Shown one piece after another: positions 57,542 through 64,000 of a DNA stretch of 64,000 bases (position 1 is the stretch's first letter; each line of letters begins with the position of its first letter). The stretch is from positions 3,408,501 to 3,472,500 of the forward strand of contig NZ_CP070506.1 in assembly GCF_016925675.1 (NCBI RefSeq), read 5' to 3'. Source of the DNA: Pseudomonas hygromyciniae (GTDB lineage: Bacteria; Pseudomonadota; Gammaproteobacteria; Pseudomonadales; Pseudomonadaceae). The notes under the pieces were generated by a model. That model did no database searches. It had not been told where the DNA came from and worked only from the letters and a program-made list of their open reading frames with translations. The position numbers and the translations under genes were made by a program.

Positions 57542-57671
57542 CAGCCCCTTGCAGGGGCCTAGCAAAAAAAATATAAAGCGGTGAATTATTTAGTGTCCTC
57601 ATGTATCTGACCCAGTAGACCATGCCATTAAAACAATGGCATCGACACCGATCAGCAACAGAGTGACCTGT

Positions 57672-59174
57672 ATGAAATCGCGCAAGAAAAGTGTCAGCCC
57701 TATCGGGTTGAAAGACATCACCATTGTCGACGACGCCAAGATGCGCAAGGCGATCACCGCAGCAGCGCTGGGCAATGCCATGGAGTGGTTTGACTTCGGG
57801 GTGTATGGCTTCGTGGCCTATGTGCTGGGCAAGGTGTTCTTTCCCGGCGCCGACCCCGGCGTGCAGATGATCGCGGCGCTGGCGACCTTTTCCGTGCCCT
57901 TCCTGATCCGCCCCCTGGGTGGCCTGTTCTTTGGTGCGCTGGGGGATAAGTACGGGCGGCAGAAAGTCCTTGCGGCCACCATCGTGATCATGTCCATCAG
58001 CACCTTTGCCATCGGCCTGATTCCCTCCTATGCCTCGATAGGCATTTGGGCGCCGATCCTGTTGTTGTTGGCCAAGATGGCCCAGGGTTTCTCGGTGGGC
58101 GGTGAATACACCGGGGCCTCGATTTTTGTCGCCGAATACGCCCCCGACCGCAAGCGCGGCTTCCTTGGCAGTTGGCTGGACTTTGGCTCCATCGCAGGCT
58201 TCGTGCTCGGTGCGGGGGTGGTGGTGGTGATCTCCAGCGTGCTGGGCGAAGAGCAATTCCAGGAGTGGGGCTGGCGCCTGCCGTTCTTCCTCGCCCTGCC
58301 CCTGGGCATGATCGGCCTGTACCTGCGCCACGCCCTGGAAGAGACTCCGGCCTTCCAACAACATGTCGAGAAACTCGAACAAGGGGACCGCGAAGGCCTG
58401 GCCCGCGGCCCGCGCGTGTCGTTCAAGGAAGTCGCCACCAAGCATTGGCGCAGCCTGCTGACCTGCGTCGGCGTGGTGGCCGTGACGAATGTCACCTATT
58501 ACATGCTGCTCACCTACATGCCCAGCTACCTGACGCACAACCTGCACTACAGCGAAAACCATGGCGTGCTGATCATCATCGCGATCATGGTCGGCATGCT
58601 GTTCGTGCAACCCATGATCGGTTTTATCAGCGACAAAGTCGGGCGCCGGCCTTTCATCATCGCCGGCAGCATCGGCCTGCTGGCGCTGGCGATTCCGGCG
58701 TTTATGCTGATCAACAGCGGCAAGCTCGGGTTGATCTTCGCCGGGTTGCTGATGCTGGCGGTGGTGCTGAACTTCTTTATCGGCGTGATGGCGTCCACCC
58801 TGCCGGCAATGTTCCCCACCCACATCCGCTACAGCGCCTTGGCCAGTGCGTTCAACATCTCGGTGCTGATCGCCGGCCTGACCCCGACCGCCGTTGCCTG
58901 GCTGGTGGAAAGCACCAACGACCTGTACATGCCGGCGTATTACTTGATGGTGATTGCCTTGGTAGGTCTGGTCACCGGGCTGACCATGAAGGAAACCGCC
59001 AACAAACCCCTGCGCGGCGCGGCCCCGGCGGCGTCGGACATCGAAGAGGCGCGGGAACTGCTGCAGGAGCATCACGACAATATCGAGCAAAAGATCGAAG
59101 ACCTCGACGAGCAGATCGCCGAACTGGAAGCCAAGCGCCAGAACCTGGCGCAACAGCATCCGCGGATCGACTGA
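57672..59174 (+). CDS. proP: ProP-like MFS proline/betaine (probably hydroxyproline) transporter
   Basis: 500-residue MFS metabolite:H+ symporter. ITAAALGNAMEWFDFGVYGF in the first helix and GGLFFGALGDKYGRQKVLAA (motif A) are diagnostic. A C-terminal coiled coil (about residues 460-495; EQKIEDLDEQIAELEAKRQN) is the feature that makes E. coli ProP osmosensitive. Here it follows the hydroxyproline enzymes by 130 bases, so it may import hydroxyproline as well as osmolytes. The ATG at 57672 is preferred; one at 57636 is possible. Confidence 0.88.
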   Translation: MKSRKKSVSPIGLKDITIVDDAKMRKAITAAALGNAMEWFDFGVYGFVAYVLGKVFFPGADPGVQMIAALATFSVPFLIRPLGGLFFGALGDKYGRQKVLAATIVIMSISTFAIGLIPSYASIGIWAPILLLLAKMAQGFSVGGEYTGASIFVAEYAPDRKRGFLGSWLDFGSIAGFVLGAGVVVVISSVLGEEQFQEWGWRLPFFLALPLGMIGLYLRHALEETPAFQQHVEKLEQGDREGLARGPRVSFKEVATKHWRSLLTCVGVVAVTNVTYYMLLTYMPSYLTHNLHYSENHGVLIIIAIMVGMLFVQPMIGFISDKVGRRPFIIAGSIGLLALAIPAFMLINSGKLGLIFAGLLMLAVVLNFFIGVMASTLPAMFPTHIRYSALASAFNISVLIAGLTPTAVAWLVESTNDLYMPAYYLMVIALVGLVTGLTMKETANKPLRGAAPAASDIEEARELLQEHHDNIEQKIEDLDEQIAELEAKRQNLAQQHPRID

Positions 59175-59229
59175 TCCGCTCCCAAAAGGGATCTCGATCA
59201 GGCAGCGCGCTTTGCTGGGCCGCAAAAAA

Positions 59230-59318
59230 TGTAGGGGCTGGCTTGCCAGCGATGGTGGTGGGTCAGTCACTTTGTCGGCGACCGGTCCGGCGCTATCGCT
59301 GGCAAGCCAGCTCCAACA
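59230..59318. repeat. REP-like doublet
   Basis: TGTAGGGGCTGGCTTGCCAGCGAT and its partner ATCGCTGGCAAGCCAGCTCC face each other. It lies between convergent proP and the APH(6)-like gene. Confidence 0.8.
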
Positions 59319-59351
59319 GGGGGTGTGATGGCGATTGCGACAGCTTACTGA

Positions 59352-60146
59352 TCACCGCAGCGCCGCCGCCGCCAGTTGCGCCACGCCGAGGGTGATTCCC
59401 GGCTCATCCCCCTCTTCAAGCATCCAGGTTGATGACAACCCTGCCCAGGCAAGCACCCATTGCAGGAGCCTGCGCCGCTCGATACCCGAAACACTGGCGA
59501 CCACTTCGGTCCGCCGCGCAAAGCACTCCGGGGCCAGGGCGCGTTCATCGGGGTTGCAGAACAGATTGGCATAATCAAAGCCCCGCTCGCCGTAGAGGCC
59601 CTTGGGATCAATCGCGAGCCAGCCGGACGCGGCAAAATCCAGCACATTGCCATGGTGAATATCGCCATGCAGTACCGTGACATCCTGGGGGGCCGCCAGG
59701 AGTTCGCGTGCAGTGCTCGCACAATGCTCAAGAATGCCGCCGTGCCTCGCCGCCGCAGGCCATAGCGCCGCGAACCACTGCTCCAGTGCAACCAATGCGG
59801 GAGTCGGCTTGGCCCGTGGTGCATGCAGGCGCGCGGCTACGCCACACAGGATGCGAGTGGCCTGCTCATCCCGGCCGTCATTGACCATCTGTAGAAGCGA
59901 GGCCGAGCCCAACGCACGCGCCATGAGCAAAGCCTCGCCGTCCTGGGCCAGTACGGGGGCTGCACCTTCGCCGTCCCACCAGGCCATCAGCACACTGCCG
60001 GCCTGCTCTTCGGCTATTTGAGAGATTTTGAGCATGGCAGGCATGCCGTGCTGGCGAACGGGCAGTAGAATGCCGTTGCGCGAGGCGAATGCGTCACCGT
60101 CGACAACCAGGTCCCATCGCTTCAAGTAGTGATCAAACATACCCAT
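59352..60146 (-). CDS. APH(6)/StrB-like aminoglycoside-hydroxyurea kinase
   Basis: 264-residue kinase of the aminoglycoside 6-phosphotransferase family. The catalytic loop HGDIHHGNVLDF and the metal-binding WLAIDPKGLYGERGFD are both complete. Chromosomal members are common in pseudomonads; some phosphorylate streptomycin or hydroxyurea, others have unknown substrates, so resistance is not proven. The start is ambiguous among GTG 60149, ATG 60146 and ATG 60140. It overlaps the end of the small membrane-protein gene upstream, so the two are probably co-transcribed. Confidence 0.82.
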   Translation of the reverse strand: MGMFDHYLKRWDLVVDGDAFASRNGILLPVRQHGMPAMLKISQIAEEQAGSVLMAWWDGEGAAPVLAQDGEALLMARALGSASLLQMVNDGRDEQATRILCGVAARLHAPRAKPTPALVALEQWFAALWPAAARHGGILEHCASTARELLAAPQDVTVLHGDIHHGNVLDFAASGWLAIDPKGLYGERGFDYANLFCNPDERALAPECFARRTEVVASVSGIERRRLLQWVLAWAGLSSTWMLEEGDEPGITLGVAQLAAAALR

Positions 60147-60364
60147 CACGGTCTAGACCTGAACCTCACAAAACCCATGGCAAAAAGCCAACCGCTGAGC
60201 ATGGACAGGTAGATAGCGTTATACGAAGCAACGGTGCAGTCCAATCCGAAGTTGAGCGCGGTAAACGCAATGGCGGCGCACAGGAACTGCGTGCGGGTAA
60301 ACCGACTCAGAAAGCGTTCCATTGCGAGATTCAAGGTCGAGAGATACTTCATAAATTTACGCAT
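60146..60364 (-). CDS. small two-helix membrane protein
   Basis: 72 residues. A basic N terminus is followed by two hydrophobic helices (FLCAAIAFTALNFGLDCTVAS and AIYLSMLSGWLFAMGFV). GTGAGCGG lies just upstream of the ATG at 60364, partly inside the preceding tiny gene. No family is recognised. Its stop overlaps the start region of the APH(6)-like gene, and it lies five bases after the 36-residue gene, so the three may form one transcript. Confidence 0.5.
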   Translation of the reverse strand: MRKFMKYLSTLNLAMERFLSRFTRTQFLCAAIAFTALNFGLDCTVASYNAIYLSMLSGWLFAMGFVRFRSRP

Positions 60365-60368
60365 CCGC

Positions 60369-60479
60369 TCACTTGCGCCCTTGTGTGCTGAACAGCGCAA
60401 GAATAAGGCACACCAGGCCGGCAGCCAGGATGCCGTAGCCCAGAACGTGGATACTTCTGCTCGACGATTTCAGTTCCAT
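60369..60479 (-). CDS. tiny 36-residue single-helix membrane protein
   Basis: MELKSSSRSIHVLGYGILAA followed by GLVCLILALFSTQGRK: one predicted helix with a basic C-terminal end. It is too short for most gene callers. It stops five bases before the next small membrane-protein gene on the same strand. GAAAGGGACC precedes the ATG at a somewhat long distance. Function unknown; chance is possible. Confidence 0.4.
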   Translation of the reverse strand: MELKSSSRSIHVLGYGILAAGLVCLILALFSTQGRK

Positions 60480-60629
60480 TGCCGCAATGGTCCCTTTCAA
60501 TAATCTGGGAAGTTTATCTCAGAGCCTGGCAATCGATAATCTTTCTCGCCAGAGAATACTGCACAGTGCTGATGAGAATTCATCGCGCAGATGACATAGT
60601 TGCGCTTACGACAAATGGAGTTGGCCCCA

Positions 60630-61235
60630 ATGAAGCAATACATCTTCTATCTCCTCCTGGCGCTGCTTGCAGGATGCAGCACCGGGCCGTATCTGCATCC
60701 GCAATCGACACTGGGTACACAGGCTCTACTCGAACGCACCTGCCCCGGCCCGAAAGCCGCAATGAGCTTTGCCCCACGCTCGGAAGCGCTCGATTGGGTT
60801 CACGTATTGGTCTATGTAGCACCGCCAGGAACATCCAGCTGGCCAGACAAGCTGCGCTCAACCGATACCGAACTGCGTCTGTTTGGTCGGCTTTACACCC
60901 CCCCGCGCCTGCGCAACCTGAACACCCCGGATGAACGCCGGGCGGCCTATCAACAGACCGACCCGCCACTGTGGGTCAGCGCCGCCTCACCCCTAGTCAC
61001 CGTAACGCTGGCGACGGGTGAAACCTATCAAGTCAGTATCGAGCAATTGGAAACCGGTTTTGACCCCAAGGAACAATCCAGCAGCAGCCGCAAGGGGACG
61101 GCGTTGGGCAAGGGTGATATGGATGACTTCACCCTCACCTTCCCGGCTATATTCGTAAACGGTGAAAAAGTGCCGATGGCGCCGATTCACTTCAAAAAAC
61201 GTGAAGAGCGCTATGCTCCGGTCTTCAATTGTTGA
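60630..61235 (+). CDS. lipoprotein of unknown function
   Basis: 201-residue lipoprotein. The signal peptide (QYIFYLLLALLAGCST) has a canonical LAGC lipobox. The mature part shows a compact domain with two further cysteines (LLERTCPGPKAAMSF and the C-terminal APVFNC), perhaps disulfide-bonded. No family recognised. The ATG at 60630 with GGAG nine bases upstream was chosen over an ATG at 60600. Confidence 0.72.
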   Translation: MKQYIFYLLLALLAGCSTGPYLHPQSTLGTQALLERTCPGPKAAMSFAPRSEALDWVHVLVYVAPPGTSSWPDKLRSTDTELRLFGRLYTPPRLRNLNTPDERRAAYQQTDPPLWVSAASPLVTVTLATGETYQVSIEQLETGFDPKEQSSSSRKGTALGKGDMDDFTLTFPAIFVNGEKVPMAPIHFKKREERYAPVFNC

Positions 61236-61266
61236 ATCAAAAAACTCCATCACCCAAGGAATGGCA

Positions 61267-61482
61267 ATGACCTTCGACTGGCACTCGGGGCCCATCACCC
61301 GAGACACCCCACTGGACCCGCACTACAGGAATACGCAGAAGGTCCGCCGATTCCTCGTCGGCGAGTGCGGGGAGTCGTTCAAGTTCGATCGGGCGTTCAT
61401 GGCCTGGATCAAGAGTGGCGCGCCCTTGACCATGGGGGATGTGGCGGATCATTGGAATCGGAAGTCGTCATCCCGGCCTTAG
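61267..61482 (+). CDS. small DUF6434-like protein
   Basis: 71 residues. WHSGPITRDTPLDPHYRNTQ and VRRFLVGECGESFKFDRAFM match the small DUF6434 domain found next to SAP-like domains. AAGGA lies six bases before the ATG at 61267. Function unknown. It follows the lipoprotein gene by 31 bases on the same strand. Confidence 0.65.
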   Translation: MTFDWHSGPITRDTPLDPHYRNTQKVRRFLVGECGESFKFDRAFMAWIKSGAPLTMGDVADHWNRKSSSRP

Positions 61483-61577
61483 GCGCATCGATGGGGAGGG
61501 AATTGGATCAGTAACCTTGCAGGGTCTGAAGAACCGTGTGGCAGCTCGAGGCTGCGATAGCCCAGGCACTGCCAGCG

Positions 61578-62009
61578 CTAGGCCAGGGTATTCCACACCT
61601 GCACCAGCCCCACCAGGTGCACCAGCCCATACACCACGCAAATCCCCGAACTAATCATAATAAAGCGCGTACTACGGCCTGTGCCGGCCAACACGAATGG
61701 GCCCAACAGCCCACGCAACAGGTAGACCAGGGTGATTACGCACAACGCAGGGCGCAGCAGGGGCAAGGGATCGATCACGCCAGCGCCGGACAGCGCATAG
61801 GCCGACCACGCGGCGAGCACGAGGGCAATCCCCGCCGTCACCACGGCCGGGAAGCGGCGACCGGCCTTGGCCGCACGTACAAAACGCTCACCCGCACCAA
61901 ACAGGTGATACCAGGACGGCCCTTTGATGATGACCCCGATATGCATCAGCGCCACCAGCAGGTTAAGCCCGGCAGCGACCAGCAGTGCCGTGTTGTATAC
62001 GTTTCCCAT
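61578..62009 (-). CDS. four-helix integral membrane protein of unknown function
   Basis: 143 residues with four hydrophobic helices (ALLVAAGLNLLVALMHIGVI, AVVTAGIALVLAAWSAYAL, LCVITLVYLLRGLLGPFVL, SSGICVVYGLVHLVGLVQVW). No family named with confidence. It is convergent with the DUF6434-like gene. Confidence 0.72.
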   Translation of the reverse strand: MGNVYNTALLVAAGLNLLVALMHIGVIIKGPSWYHLFGAGERFVRAAKAGRRFPAVVTAGIALVLAAWSAYALSGAGVIDPLPLLRPALCVITLVYLLRGLLGPFVLAGTGRSTRFIMISSGICVVYGLVHLVGLVQVWNTLA

Positions 62010-62275
62010 TCCATCACTCCCTGATGCCGATTAGCCACATTGCGCGCAAAGGTATCACGCCCCCTCTCGCACTGGCGATCAGCACAATGCAAGCGGCCCC
62101 GACGCCGCAATCCTATTGACTGCCGCGAGACTGGACCGACCGGCGGCTACCCTTTGCGCCAGATGATGCCGCACTATATCGGGCATGCCTCTACGCCCGA
62201 CTCTCCCCCGCCCCACCCTTCGAGTACCCTGCCCACCTTCGCGCCCAGGCCGAGGCGGCACCGCGCGCACCTGGC

Positions 62276-63025
62276 GTGTATTTCTTCTACGCGCAAGGCG
62301 AGTCGATGCCGTTGTACATTGGTAAAAGTGTCGATCTTCGCAGCCGCCTGCTGGCGCACCTGCGCAACCCAGAAGAAGCGCGCATGTTGCGCCAGGCACA
62401 GCGGATCGAGTACCAGCAGACCGCAGGGGAAATCGGTGCATTGTTGCTGGAGTCGCGCCTGATCAAAGAGATGCAGCCCCTGAAGAACAAACGCCTGCGC
62501 AGGCAGCGGCGCCTGTGCTCGCTGCGCCTGCACAACGGCAAACTCGAGATCATCGACACCACCGCGCTGGCTGAGGGGCCACAGTTGTACGGGCTGTTTC
62601 GCAGCCGACGCATGGCAATCGAAGCGTTGATGCTGCTCGCCGACGAGCACCGTCTCTGCCATGGCCTGCTGGGTATAGAACCACCCAGCGCAAAGGGCTG
62701 TTTCCGCGCGCAGATCCGTAAATGCGCCGGAGCATGCCGGGGCGATGAAACCCATGCAGCCCACACCGAGCGTTTGCTGCTGGCGTTGGCGCACTGGGCC
62801 GTCCATCGCTGGCCTTACCCCGCCGCCATTGCGCTGCATGAACGCCATGGCCAGATGGAGCAATACCACGTCGTGGACAACTGGCGGTACATCGGGACTT
62901 ACACCTCGGAGACCGAAGCCCGGTTGGCGCCGGCCCTGCCACCGCAGGCGTTCGATGCTGACAGCTACAAAATTCTTGTACGGCCCGTGCTATTCGAGAG
63001 CGCCCGTGTGGTGCTGCTTTCGTAG
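62276..63025 (+). CDS. GIY-YIG nuclease, Cho-like (UvrC homologue), N terminus unresolved
   Basis: The 249 residues from the GTG at 62276 start inside the GIY-YIG domain: VYFFYAQGESMPLYIGKSVDLRS, with LLESRLIKEMQPLKNKRLRR carrying the catalytic glutamate. The C-terminal part resembles Cho, the UvrC paralogue that makes the 3' incision in nucleotide excision repair. The same frame stays open upstream with protein-like sequence (FEYPAHLRAQAEAAPRAPG) but has no start codon before a stop. The true start is probably ATG 62163, reached if the C-runs near 62206-62216 are each one base too long. Confidence 0.75.
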   Translation: MYFFYAQGESMPLYIGKSVDLRSRLLAHLRNPEEARMLRQAQRIEYQQTAGEIGALLLESRLIKEMQPLKNKRLRRQRRLCSLRLHNGKLEIIDTTALAEGPQLYGLFRSRRMAIEALMLLADEHRLCHGLLGIEPPSAKGCFRAQIRKCAGACRGDETHAAHTERLLLALAHWAVHRWPYPAAIALHERHGQMEQYHVVDNWRYIGTYTSETEARLAPALPPQAFDADSYKILVRPVLFESARVVLLS

Positions 63026-63118
63026 GTCGCGCCTAGCAGAACCCGCACGCCAGGAACCTTTTGTACAATCGGGAATCAGTGCTGCATGTTTTCATACCCA
63101 TGACTCAGCGAATTCCCG

Positions 63119-63268
63119 ATGACTTTAAGAAGATCCCTGCTCTATATCGCGCTGCTGACCATCGGCTTTTCTGCCGGGTACGCCGCAAAACCCAATGATG
63201 TGCTTCAAGTAACCGCAGGCCAACTCATCGAATGTGGCCAGGTGACCATTCCTACCCTGGGCATGTAA
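63119..63268 (+). CDS. 49-residue small secreted protein
   Basis: MTLRRSLLYIALLTIGFSAG followed by YAAKPNDVL: a clear signal peptide and a mature peptide of about 27 residues with one cysteine (LIECGQVTIPTLGM). Not recognised. It is convergent with the gene at 63298. Too short for a standard gene caller but has a convincing export signal. Confidence 0.5.
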   Translation: MTLRRSLLYIALLTIGFSAGYAAKPNDVLQVTAGQLIECGQVTIPTLGM

Positions 63269-63297
63269 GCCCGGGGCCCCAGCGCCATCGGCAGCAC

Positions 63298-63669
63298 TTA
63301 CTGCGGTTTGACTTCAGGAACCCACAAGGTGCATGCGGTTGCAGCTTGGGCGACGAGCCAATCATGACCGCGGTTGCCGAAGGGACGTGGCATCGTGTGG
63401 GAGATCCGTAGCGCCATGTTGTAGGCGCCCGTCATTTCGTTCTCAGTCGGGTTTGTCTCTTCCAGCTTTGTATTGTTCTTGAGCCCATTAATCGCCCCAT
63501 GTAGAGCGATTGCCTGTTTGTAGGTGTCCTCGCTTTCTTCAAGGATAGACACCGCGATAAACGCGGCAGTCGAGCAGCGGTCCATCTTTTCCCACTGTTT
63601 CAGTTGCGCGTCATCCCCGACCGCAGTTGCGCACGCCAGCAAAACCATACATCCCAGTAAATAACGCAT
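63298..63669 (-). CDS. small secreted protein of unknown function
   Basis: 123 residues with a signal peptide (YLLGCMVLLACATAVGDD). The mature part is helical with two cysteines (KMDRCSTAAFIAVSIL, ATACTLWVPEVKPQ). No family recognised. Its N-terminal LLACATA could also be read as a lipobox-like site, but the +2 context is poor. Confidence 0.6.
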   Translation of the reverse strand: MRYLLGCMVLLACATAVGDDAQLKQWEKMDRCSTAAFIAVSILEESEDTYKQAIALHGAINGLKNNTKLEETNPTENEMTGAYNMALRISHTMPRPFGNRGHDWLVAQAATACTLWVPEVKPQ

Positions 63670-63802
63670 TGATAGCTTCCCAGCGAATAGTCGGCAGCTT
63701 TAATAACCCATTGCAATCCACATTGCCACAACGCTACTCGCTGCATCGGTCATTCATGCTCGTTGGCGGGATGAGGTCCAGGCGCAGCAGCCCTGAATAT
63801 CC

Positions 63803-64000
63803 CTAGCCGGCCTTCAAACTGCGATGGTTAGTCAACACTCCTTTGTCGTCAAACAAGAAAATCATCTGCCCCCCACCATTATCCTGACAAATAACGCCTT
63901 GCGTTTCTCCGTCGACGATCCCTTGGCAAGCCATGTTCCAGACATAAGGGCGAATTTGGCATTTCAGCGTCTTGCCATCTTCAATCACCAGATGATTGGT
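63803..64000 (-). CDS. hypothetical protein, 5' end beyond the window
   Basis: The frame is open to the window edge and the start is not seen. The visible 65 residues include LKCQIRPYVWNMACQGIVDG and VICQDNGGGQMIFLFDDKGV, with three cysteines suggesting an exported, disulfide-bonded protein. Not recognised. Confidence 0.55.
   Translation of the reverse strand, partial: TNHLVIEDGKTLKCQIRPYVWNMACQGIVDGETQGVICQDNGGGQMIFLFDDKGVLTNHRSLKAG

Noticed and set aside
57543..57575. Hairpin GCCCCT-TGC-AGGGGC followed by a run of As after the FAD dehydrogenase gene
   Set aside because: On the transcribed strand the stem is followed by As, not Us, so it is not a forward terminator, and no minus-strand gene ends there.
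57444..59270. 608-codon open frame antisense to proP
   Set aside because: His/Gln/Asp-rich shadow of proP, no ribosome site and no recognisable domain.
59352..60146. Acquired antibiotic-resistance gene
   Set aside because: The kinase motifs are complete, but base composition and context are chromosomal with no mobile element adjacent; probably an intrinsic housekeeping or resistance-like kinase.

Overview
The window looks like chromosome from the Pseudomonas fluorescens group. Three things suggest this: high GC; gene families typical of the genus (imuA-imuB-dnaE2 with its own LexA, an HglS-type 2-oxoadipate decarboxylase, DUF1652, ProP, a hydroxyproline locus); and at least a dozen inverted REP doublets built on the Pseudomonas core GTGGGAGCGGGCTTGCTCGC. 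No rRNA, tRNA, CRISPR array or prophage was seen. The only complete mobile element is one ISL3-type insertion sequence.

Layout. 1-5.7 kb: the end of a 3-hydroxybutyrate dehydrogenase gene, acetoacetyl-CoA synthetase, a large orphan hybrid histidine kinase and a parvulin. 5.8-9.5 kb: a leftward operon (RidA-like, IclR regulator, fold-III PLP amino acid deaminase/aldolase, KdgK-like kinase). 9.8-11.9 kb: a thioredoxin-like protein and a TerC-CBS membrane protein. 12-21.2 kb: a polyol locus with SorC regulator, RpiB isomerase, CUT2 ABC transporter, SDR and zinc dehydrogenases and a split DhaK/DhaL kinase; the best reading is erythritol/threitol/erythrulose catabolism. 21.3-28.2 kb: LysR, DHA2 exporter, SohB, histidine phosphatase, SCP2 protein, HglS and a DUF465 protein. 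28.3-33 kb: a UvrA2-type ABC ATPase and a second hybrid kinase. 33.1-34.7 kb: a nine-unit tandem array of a REP-like palindromic element. 34.8-40.5 kb: the SOS mutagenesis cassette lexA2-imuA-imuB-dnaE2 with a LexA2-type operator. 40.5-50 kb: RNase T2, an oxidoreductase, NUDIX, DUF1652, a candidate sRNA, lipoproteins, the IS, a TonB-dependent receptor and an acid phosphatase. 50.1-59.2 kb: a trans-4-hydroxy-L-proline catabolic locus (AraC/LhpR, permease, epimerase, deaminase, KGSA dehydrogenase, FAD dehydrogenase, ProP). 59.3-64 kb: an APH(6)-like kinase, small membrane and secreted proteins of unknown role, and a Cho-like GIY-YIG nuclease.

How the genes connect. Several modules feed central metabolism: 3-hydroxybutyrate to acetoacetyl-CoA; tetritols through erythrulose phosphate; hydroxyproline to 2-oxoglutarate; 2-oxoadipate to 2-hydroxyglutarate. 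In the polyol locus the divergent rpiB/ABC intergenic region carries two inverted copies of a 17-bp motif, one over the probable -35 box. This is the best candidate for the SorC operator.

Data quality. At least twelve sites in seven genes (kdgK-like, ridA-like, lysR, MFS, lexA2, araC, APC permease) show a reading-frame break that removing exactly one base from a homopolymer would repair. One-sided +1 errors in runs point to sequencing error rather than decay. Those genes should be treated as probably intact until re-read.
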